From NCBI GenBank assembly GCA_001298575.1, contig LJCV01000066.1, forward strand, positions 1 through 64,000: a stretch of 64,000 bases of DNA, in the 5' to 3' direction. Below are positions 57,900-64,000 of the stretch, piece by piece; the first letter of the stretch is position 1; the number at the start of each line of letters is the position of its first letter. The translations under genes and the position numbers were made by a program. The notes below the pieces were generated by a model that saw only the letters and a program-made list of their open reading frames with translations, did not search any database and was not told the DNA's origin. The stretch comes from Actinobacteria bacterium OK074 (GTDB lineage: Bacteria; Actinomycetota; Actinomycetes; Streptomycetales; Streptomycetaceae).

Positions 57900-59456
57900 T
57901 CATGTTCCGCGCGTCCACTGCTGGTTGCTGGCTCCGCTACAGGTGTAGGTGATGATCGCGGCGGAGTTGGCGGTGGACGCGCCGGACACGTCCAGGCACT
58001 CGCCGCTCGCCCGGGACTTGATGTTCACGTAGCTGCCCGACGTGGTCACCGACCACTGCTGGGTGGTGGCCGTTGCGGAGCAGTTCTCCTGGGTGACGTT
58101 GCTCGCGTTCTCCTGGAGGCACAGCGAGCTGCCGCGGCCGATCAACTGGTAGTAACCGCTTCCGACGTCCTTGAACCACCACTTCTGGTTGGTGCCGCTG
58201 TTGCAGGTGTACTGGCTGATCGCGATCCCCTGCCACAGCGACTGGTTGGGCACGTCGGCGCACTTGGAACTGTGCGCGGCGATCAGCGTGTTGTACGTGG
58301 CGCTGGTCCCGCCGACGGTCCCGGCGGCGGTGTCGACGCTGATCTCGGGGTACCAGCTCATGCTCATGCTGGTGTCCGTGGGGAAAGTCAGCGGCAGCCA
58401 CACGTACCGGGAGTCGTTGACGGTCCCGCCGAAGGAGTTGCCCCAGCGGTCGCCCAGGTACAGGTACGAGGTGCCCGAAGTCCCCTGCACCGGAAGGACG
58501 TACGCGGTCTGCGAGTTGTAGGCCGTGGAGTCGCCGACGTTGGTCATCGCCGTCCAGGGCCCGGTGATGCTGGTCGCGGTCGCGTACTGCTGCTGGTTGG
58601 CGCTCCAGCCGGTCGCGCCCGAAGTGAGCATGAAGTAGACGCCGTTGCGCTTGAACAGGGCCGGGGCCTCGCGGTGGCCGCCCACCCACGGGTTGGCGAC
58701 GAGGCTGTCGATGCCCGTGTAGTCGGCGGTCAGCCGGTAGATGTGCAGGTCGTAGTTCTCGTTGGCGGCGGAGACCATGTAACCGGTTCCGTCCGTGTCG
58801 ACGAACGTCGTGATGTCCCGGGACATGTTGTCGCCGAGCGGCTGGAAGCTGCCCTGGTAGGTGTAGCTGCCGTCGACGGTGTCGGAGACGGCGACGGCAG
58901 CCTTGGCCTCGCTGTAGTCGACGCCGTTCTCCTTGTGCATCCACATCACGAACTTGCCGGTGGACGCGTTGTAGATGACCTTGGGCCGCTCGATGTAGGC
59001 GGTGCCCAGTTCGGTGGCGCTGGACTGGGACAGGACGTGGGCGCGGAACTCCCAGTTCTTCAGGTCGGTCGAGCGGTAGGCGTCGACGTACTTGAAGGTG
59101 TTGTCGGAGTTGCGGTCCTCGCCGAACCAGTAGTAGTAGCTGCCGACCTTGATGACGCCGCCGCCGTGCGCGTGCACCGCGTTGCCCGAAGTGTCCGTGA
59201 ACTGGACGCCGTTGGCGATCGTCTGGGCCGCGGCCTGGGCGGGTCCGGCCGTGGCCAGCGCGCCGAACAGGGCCAGGGCGAGGGCGACGAGGACCGCGGA
59301 CATGCGGCGCCCGCCGAGGGCGCGCCGGACGCCGGACACGCGTCTCGCACCGAACAGCCGTTCCGCGCCGGGTACTTGGCCCGCATCGAGCGAGCGTCCG
59401 AAGCCCGGGCGGCCACGGCGGCCGAAGAGAGGTGTTGCCGTACGCCGAACTCTCAT
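57900..59456 (-). CDS. Secreted GH43 galactanase-like enzyme with ricin-type lectin domain
   Basis: The 518-residue precursor has a long basic N-terminus and a signal core that ends in AQA near residue 75. A five-bladed propeller follows, with GGGVIKVGSYYYWFGED, which resembles exo-beta-1,3-galactanases of subfamily 24. The C-terminal part (about 390-518) is a ricin-type trefoil with repeated QxW-like ends. It would trim the beta-1,3-galactan backbone of arabinogalactans. The ATG at 59456 is chosen over the GTG at 59465 because GGAGAG is ideally placed; it lies just after the upstream stop (TGAGATG). It is coupled to the next GH43 gene. Confidence 0.85.
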   Translation of the reverse strand: MRVRRTATPLFGRRGRPGFGRSLDAGQVPGAERLFGARRVSGVRRALGGRRMSAVLVALALALFGALATAGPAQAAAQTIANGVQFTDTSGNAVHAHGGGVIKVGSYYYWFGEDRNSDNTFKYVDAYRSTDLKNWEFRAHVLSQSSATELGTAYIERPKVIYNASTGKFVMWMHKENGVDYSEAKAAVAVSDTVDGSYTYQGSFQPLGDNMSRDITTFVDTDGTGYMVSAANENYDLHIYRLTADYTGIDSLVANPWVGGHREAPALFKRNGVYFMLTSGATGWSANQQQYATATSITGPWTAMTNVGDSTAYNSQTAYVLPVQGTSGTSYLYLGDRWGNSFGGTVNDSRYVWLPLTFPTDTSMSMSWYPEISVDTAAGTVGGTSATYNTLIAAHSSKCADVPNQSLWQGIAISQYTCNSGTNQKWWFKDVGSGYYQLIGRGSSLCLQENASNVTQENCSATATTQQWSVTTSGSYVNIKSRASGECLDVSGASTANSAAIITYTCSGASNQQWTRGT

Positions 59457-59457
59457 C

Positions 59458-60540
59458 TCACGCACTCTCCTTCACGGTGTCGGCGACGGGGACGCCGAAG
59501 TCCGGGGTGCCGTCGGAGTTCCAGCCGAGCTTCTGGATCCGGGTGTGCCGGTTGGGGTCGTCCAGCGGGTCGCCGGTGATCTCCTTGTACTGGCGCGCGT
59601 GGTAGACGAGGACGTCGCTGCGACCGTCCTCGGCGACCGTGAAGCAGTTGTGGCCCGGGCCGTACTGCTGGGTCGCGTCGTTGCTGGTGAAGACGGGCAC
59701 GGGCGACTTGGCCCAACTGGCCGGGTCCATCAGGTCGCTGTCGGCGTCGGCGGTCAACAGGCCGACGCAGTAGTGGTAGTCGGTGGCGCTGGCCGAGTAG
59801 GTGAGGAAGACCCGCCCGTTGCGCTGGAGGGCGTAGGGGCCCTCGTTCACCTTGTAGCCGATGACCTCCCAGTCCAACTCCGGTGTGCTCAGCCTGATCT
59901 GAGGTCCCGTCAGGGTCCACGGGTTCGCCATCTCGGACAGCCACAGAGCGGTGTTGTTGTCCATGCCGGGCTCGTGCTGGGCCCAGCAGAGGTAGCGGGT
60001 GCCGCGGTGGGTGAAGGTGGTGGCGTCCAGGGAGAAGGTCTCCCAGGCGGTCTTGATCTGCCCCTTCTCCACCCAACTCCCCGCGAATGGGTCGGGGTTG
60101 GCGTTCTCCAGGACCCAGATGCGGATGTCCCAGACGCTCTCGGCGGGGGCGGAGGCGAAGTAGATGTACCACTTGCCGTTGATGCGGTGGATCTCGGGCG
60201 CCCAGATGTGCGCGCCCATGTCTCCGGTCGGGTGCGCGGTCCAGATCACCGACTCGGTGGCGGTGGCAAGGCCGTTGAGGGTGCGGGAGCGGCGCAGGAC
60301 GATCCGGTCGTATTCGGGGACGGTGGCGGTGAAGTAGTAGAAGCCGTCGGTGTGACGGATGATGTGGGGGTCGGCGCGCTGACGGACCAGGGGGTTCATG
60401 TAACGGGCTGCCTTCGGCTGGGCGGCGGCGACGGCCGCCGCCGGGGTGGCCGCCAGCGCGCCCGCGGCCAGGGCGGCACCGGCGCCTTTCAGCACCAGCC
60501 TCCGGCCGGGTACTGGGGGCAGATCGTGATCGCGGCTCAT
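59458..60540 (-). CDS. Secreted GH43 exo-arabinofuranosidase-like enzyme
   Basis: The 360-residue precursor has a twin-arginine-like signal (GRRLVLKGAGAAL) and a five-bladed propeller with RADPHIIRHTDGFYYFTAT as the general-base region. This pattern resembles, from memory, the S. avermitilis exo-1,5-alpha-L-arabinofuranosidase of GH43 subfamily 26. It would release arabinose from arabinan side chains of pectin. The ATG at 60540 has GAGAGG upstream. It is the first gene of a two-gene operon with the galactanase-like gene; its promoter lies in the gap with the surface protein gene. A GAAACCGCTTAC motif is 108 bases upstream. Confidence 0.85.
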   Translation of the reverse strand: MSRDHDLPPVPGRRLVLKGAGAALAAGALAATPAAAVAAAQPKAARYMNPLVRQRADPHIIRHTDGFYYFTATVPEYDRIVLRRSRTLNGLATATESVIWTAHPTGDMGAHIWAPEIHRINGKWYIYFASAPAESVWDIRIWVLENANPDPFAGSWVEKGQIKTAWETFSLDATTFTHRGTRYLCWAQHEPGMDNNTALWLSEMANPWTLTGPQIRLSTPELDWEVIGYKVNEGPYALQRNGRVFLTYSASATDYHYCVGLLTADADSDLMDPASWAKSPVPVFTSNDATQQYGPGHNCFTVAEDGRSDVLVYHARQYKEITGDPLDDPNRHTRIQKLGWNSDGTPDFGVPVADTVKESA

Positions 60541-60647
60541 GCGGGACTGCCTCTCGGTTCGGCATTTCGCACAACATCTGTCATGACGAACGCCGAAAAG
60601 GTAAGGGTGCGTTACGAGAAGGTCAACGGGTCCGGAGAGACAAAGAC

Positions 60648-60659
60648 GAAACCGCTTAC
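60648..60659. promoter_or_regulatory. Candidate LacI-type operator upstream of the GH43 operon
   Basis: GAAACCGCTTAC matches GNAANCGNTTNC exactly and lies in the 244-base divergent region between the GH43 operon and the beta-helical surface protein gene. It could control both. Confidence 0.55.
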
Positions 60660-60784
60660 TACCGGTACGGCCAGCGCGTCCGCGAAAGGTGGACCCGGCG
60701 CTTCCGGGAGCGGGCGGGCCCACGCGTCCGTGAAGAACTCGCGCATTTCTGTTATCGCCCCTCCCCACATCCCGTCTCCCGGGT

Positions 60785-62977
60785 GTGCGCATCCCCTCCC
60801 ACTCAGCAGCAGCGGCCGCCGGAACCCTGGCGAGCCTCGTCCTCACCCTCGGCGCCCCCACCGCTTCGGCGGCCGGCACCCGGGACGTCACCGCCGACGT
60901 CCTCGCGGACCGGAACGTGACGCTCTCCGGGGACACGGTGGTGACCGTGCCGTCGGGAACCACCACGTACGACGGGGTGTTCAGCGGCGAGGGCACCCTC
61001 ACCGTGCGCGGGGGCGGGACGCTGATCCTCACCAAGGACAGCGACTTCACCCTGCCCACCGCGCGGCAGCACCAGAAGGTGACCACGCAGGGCGGCAACC
61101 ACCCGTACACGACGGTCGCCAACCCCGACCCGCCCGCGATCACCGTCGAGAAGGGCGCCACCCTCCAGTACGGCACGGGTGGCTCCGCGGGGCTGATCGG
61201 TCATTTCCCGTACGGCACACCGGGTTACGACCTCAACCAGTTGAACGTCCGCGTCGACGGCACCCTGCGCCTGTCGCTGACCCGCACCTTCAACCTCGGC
61301 ACCATCAGCGGCTCGGGCCTGGTCACCCAGCCCCGCAACATGTGGGGCACCCTCGATCTGGCGGGCACGCAACCGTTTTCCGGCGTCATCGACAACGGCA
61401 CCGGGACGGCCGCCGGGCGCCCGGAGTACCCGGTGGCCCTGCCGAACACGCGCGCGATCCTCAACCAGGGCTCCTGGATCATCGACACTCCGCTGGGCCG
61501 GACCATCACCCTGCGCCAGAACTTCTACCAGCGGGAGTACGGCAGCGACGTCAACGTCCACTCCCGGCCCGGCAGCAAGGTCGTCCTCACCGGCCAGTAC
61601 AGCTACAGCGACCAAGGCGGCGACACCAACCCCTCGCTGAGCAACCCGAACCTCAACTGGACCGCCATCGCCCACCAGTTGAACAAACGGGGCACCAACA
61701 TCGAGGGCGCGAACGTGCAGTGGGGCGACGGCACCACGCACGAGATCTTCATGCCGGGCACCGCCGAAACCGTTTACATCAACCTGCACGAGGCGAGCGG
61801 GGTCCGCTCCAGGCTCACGTTCGCCTACGACGGCCCGGTCACCCTGGGCGCCCCCATCGGCGGCGGCAGGTACCACGACACGCTGGCCGCGCCCGGCGCC
61901 GGTGACATCGTGATCGCGGGGACGCGCGGCAACGACGTCACGTTCGCGGCCAAGCAGTACTACGACGGGTCGACCACCGTGCGCAACGGCGCGATCCTGC
62001 GGCTCGGCTCCGGAAAGAAGGGCGGCGACGGCTCGTTGCTGACCGGGACGGCGCGGCGGCGGGTCGTGGACGACGGCACCCTCGTCGTGCGCAACACCTC
62101 GACTCCCGTTTCGCTGGCGTACGTCGGCGGCGAGGGCTCCCTGGTCCAGGCAGGCGCCGCGACGACCACGCTCACCGGCACGGCGGTGACGTACACGGGG
62201 ACGACGACCGTCACCCGGGGCACCCTGGCGCTCCGCTCGGGCGCAACGCTCGTACACAGCCGGGCCGTTCGGCTCACCATGCCCGGGGCGCACCTGGACG
62301 CGGGCACGGCGGGCCTGCGGGTGGTGACCTCGCTCAGCGGCAGGGGCACGGTCGTCGGAGGGGTGACGAACGACGGCGTGGTCTCGGCCGGGCTCACCGT
62401 GACCGGGGGCTACACGCAGAGCGCGCAGGGCCAACTGGTCGCCGGGAAGCGTCCGTTGAAGGTGGCGGGGGCGGTCCGGCTGGCGGGTGATCTCGATCTG
62501 TCGGGACTCGCGACCGCGGCTTCGAAGAGTGCGACCCCAGCCGACGCGAAGGCTTCCGACCCAAGCCCGAGCCCGAGTGCGAGCCCAAACCCGAGTGCCG
62601 CCACCGCCCGCCCGATCACCCTCCTCGACCACACGGGCAGCGCGAGGACGACCGGCACGTTCAAGGGTCTGCGCGAGGGCGCGAAGGTCGAGCTGGGTGA
62701 CAGCACCTACAGGATCAGCTACCGCGGCGGCGACGGCAACGATGTCGTCCTCACCGCGCTCGCGGCGCGCCCCTCCTCCAGCAAGCACGCGGCGACGGCC
62801 TCCGGCGCCGCGGAGGTGGCCGCCGCCCCGCACACCGCGAACACGGCGGGCAGCGGCGCGAGTTCGTGGTGGCCGCAGTACGTGCTGGGCGTCGCCCTGC
62901 TCGCGGGCCTGGTGGCCCCGGCGGTCATGCGCCACCGGGGAAACGACCACCGCCGCTCGGGACGGCACGCGGCCTAG
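60785..62977 (+). CDS. Large beta-helical secreted protein with C-terminal membrane anchor
   Basis: The 730-residue precursor has a signal peptide, then a long region of repeated short beta-strands rich in Gly, Thr, Val and Asp (GEGTLTVRGGGTLILTKDS and VVGGVTNDGVVSAGLTVTG are typical). These resemble the passenger repeats of autotransporters, here in a Gram-positive. A Pro/Ser linker (about 585-605) is followed by a C-terminal hydrophobic segment (about 696-716) and a basic tail RHRGNDHRR, consistent with anchoring to the membrane. It probably binds or processes a polysaccharide at the cell surface. The GTG start has no strong ribosome-binding site, so the start is uncertain. Confidence 0.72.
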   Translation: MRIPSHSAAAAAGTLASLVLTLGAPTASAAGTRDVTADVLADRNVTLSGDTVVTVPSGTTTYDGVFSGEGTLTVRGGGTLILTKDSDFTLPTARQHQKVTTQGGNHPYTTVANPDPPAITVEKGATLQYGTGGSAGLIGHFPYGTPGYDLNQLNVRVDGTLRLSLTRTFNLGTISGSGLVTQPRNMWGTLDLAGTQPFSGVIDNGTGTAAGRPEYPVALPNTRAILNQGSWIIDTPLGRTITLRQNFYQREYGSDVNVHSRPGSKVVLTGQYSYSDQGGDTNPSLSNPNLNWTAIAHQLNKRGTNIEGANVQWGDGTTHEIFMPGTAETVYINLHEASGVRSRLTFAYDGPVTLGAPIGGGRYHDTLAAPGAGDIVIAGTRGNDVTFAAKQYYDGSTTVRNGAILRLGSGKKGGDGSLLTGTARRRVVDDGTLVVRNTSTPVSLAYVGGEGSLVQAGAATTTLTGTAVTYTGTTTVTRGTLALRSGATLVHSRAVRLTMPGAHLDAGTAGLRVVTSLSGRGTVVGGVTNDGVVSAGLTVTGGYTQSAQGQLVAGKRPLKVAGAVRLAGDLDLSGLATAASKSATPADAKASDPSPSPSASPNPSAATARPITLLDHTGSARTTGTFKGLREGAKVELGDSTYRISYRGGDGNDVVLTALAARPSSSKHAATASGAAEVAAAPHTANTAGSGASSWWPQYVLGVALLAGLVAPAVMRHRGNDHRRSGRHAA

Positions 62978-63163
62978 CCGACGACCGCTCGGCGCCCCGG
63001 GGAACCCCGGACGCGGAGCCGGTGTACGTGCCTGGGCGGCCCGTCCGGCAAGGAAGGCGAGGGCCGCCCCGTGCTCCGGGTAGCGGAGTTCGGCGGACAC
63101 GGCGCGTGCGCCGCCGTAACCCCACCGCTCCTCGCCCGCACAGGCCGTCATCGGGCCGGTGAG

Positions 63164-63193
63164 CCGGCCGTACTCGCGGCGCGGTACGGCCGG
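63164..63193. terminator. Hairpin between convergent genes
   Basis: CCGGCCGTAC (63164-63173) pairs perfectly with GTACGGCCGG (63184-63193). It separates the surface protein gene from the amino-acid permease gene and is followed at once by GAAAACGGTTTC (63194-63205). Confidence 0.75.
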
Positions 63194-63223
63194 GAAAACG
63201 GTTTCGGTCATTCCCTCAAGGCG

Positions 63224-64000
63224 TTACGGACCCGCGGTTTCCCCGGCCGCCGCCACCGCTGAGTCCTCGTCCGGCTGCCGTCCGCGCAGCCACACGTAGA
63301 CCGGGATTCCCGCGAAGAGGAAGAGGACTCCCTGGTAGACCGCCGCGTACCCGGCGCCCGCGATGAGCCAGAAGGAGAAGGCGAAGGACAGGGCGGCGAC
63401 GATCAGGTCCCGCACCAGGCCCGCCGGGCGGACCTGCTCGCGGGTGCCCTTGGCCAGCCAGAACAGCTGGGCCGCGGCCGACAGCAGGTACGGCACGCAG
63501 CCGGTGAACGTGGTGATGAGGACGAGCACGCGGAAGGTGGTGTCGGGGCCCGCCGTGTAGTTGAGCGCGATCAGGAGCGTGCCCAGCACCGCGGTCGCCC
63601 AGACGCCGAACCCGGGCACCCCGCCCTTGCCGACTTTCGCAAACGGTTTCGGAAACAGTCCGTCGCGGGCAGCGGCGTACGGCATCTGCGCGGCCATGAG
63701 GATCCAGCCGTTGAGGCAACCGGTGATCGAGGCGACGGCGACCAGCGCGATGGCGGTGCCGCCCCAGGTGCCGCCGGTGATCGCGTTCACCGCGTCCGCG
63801 AAGGGCGCGCCCGAGTCGACCAGTTCGTCGTGCGGGACCAGGCCGAAGACGGCGACCGTGCCGAGGATGTAGACGAGCGCGGAGGCGAGGGTGCCGAGAA
63901 TGCTCGCGCGGCCGACGTTGCGCTCGGGGTCGTCGACCTCACCCGCGCTGACGGCGGCCGACTCGACACCGAGGAAGCTGTAGAGCAGCAGCGCCGCCGC
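63224..64000 (-). CDS. APC-family amino-acid permease, partial (C-terminal part)
   Basis: The frame is open to the right window edge, so the N-terminal part is missing; 258 residues are visible. They include SFLGVESAAVSAGEVDDPERNVGRA, cut here as SFLGVESAAVSA then GEVDDPERNVGRA, the substrate-binding helix of the AdiC/PotE-type antiporters. About seven hydrophobic helices follow. The protein is likely to exchange amino acids or polyamines. The C-terminus ends in a short polar tail. GCAAACGGTTTC, another copy of the dispersed motif, lies inside at 63639. Confidence 0.88.
   Translation of the reverse strand, partial: AAALLLYSFLGVESAAVSAGEVDDPERNVGRASILGTLASALVYILGTVAVFGLVPHDELVDSGAPFADAVNAITGGTWGGTAIALVAVASITGCLNGWILMAAQMPYAAARDGLFPKPFAKVGKGGVPGFGVWATAVLGTLLIALNYTAGPDTTFRVLVLITTFTGCVPYLLSAAAQLFWLAKGTREQVRPAGLVRDLIVAALSFAFSFWLIAGAGYAAVYQGVLFLFAGIPVYVWLRGRQPDEDSAVAAAGETAGP

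Noticed and set aside
63194..63205. GAAAACGGTTTC as a promoter operator
   Set aside because: It is an exact motif copy, but it lies between convergent genes just after a terminator hairpin, so it cannot act as an ordinary promoter operator. It is counted only among the dispersed sites.

Overview
The window is high-GC actinobacterial DNA, almost certainly a Streptomyces chromosome. The signs are the strong third-position G/C bias, in-frame TTA (bldA-type) codons in a few genes, Tat and lipoprotein signal peptides on many secreted proteins, a DmdR-type iron box, and an alditol oxidase closely resembling S. coelicolor AldO. No rRNA, tRNA, CRISPR array, IS element or phage gene was seen. Genes run off both window edges.

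Layout. 0-11 kb is mostly housekeeping or conserved hypothetical: a truncated disordered protein, an iron-regulated FhuF-like protein, a DUF2637 membrane protein, an anti-sigma-type ATPase, a degenerate PP2C-like protein, a TrmB/LuxR-type regulator, a DUF456 protein, a secreted SGNH hydrolase, a PPOX/F420 protein and rsgA with a small upstream ORF. 11-21 kb is a divergent sugar or sugar-acid locus: a complete ABC importer and an IclR regulator on the minus strand, facing a cyclase and three dehydrogenases on the plus strand, with a shared operator-like sequence in both control regions. 20.6-25 kb holds a single-chain sigma-like/zinc-finger/TM/CBM2 protein, a radical SAM protein with an unusual cysteine spacing, and AldO.

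25-35 kb is a galactan utilisation operon: a ROK repressor translationally coupled to a secreted GH30, then a lipoprotein and two permeases without an ATPase, then a GH2 beta-galactosidase. 35-38 kb is an ABC-2 exporter. 38-44.3 kb is a compact cluster of radical SAM/SPASM, two GT2 glycosyltransferases, an MFS transporter and an FkbM methyltransferase; three of these genes carry a TTA codon. 44.4-50.4 kb has an AraC regulator (also with a TTA codon), two ceramidase-like paralogues, an MFS porter and an AhpD-like protein. 53-63 kb is a plant cell-wall locus: DUF2264, rhamnogalacturonan acetylesterase-like, PL4-like lyase, two GH43 enzymes and a large beta-helical surface protein. The window ends in an APC amino-acid permease.

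Taken together, the right half looks able to degrade rhamnogalacturonan-I and its galactan, arabinan and arabinogalactan side chains outside the cell, import the oligosaccharides and cleave them inside. The most unusual signal is not a gene. A 12-bp LacI-operator-like palindrome, GNAANCGNTTNC, occurs at 18 exact sites between 32.3 and 63.7 kb, most of them inside coding sequence, and I found none in the first 32 kb.
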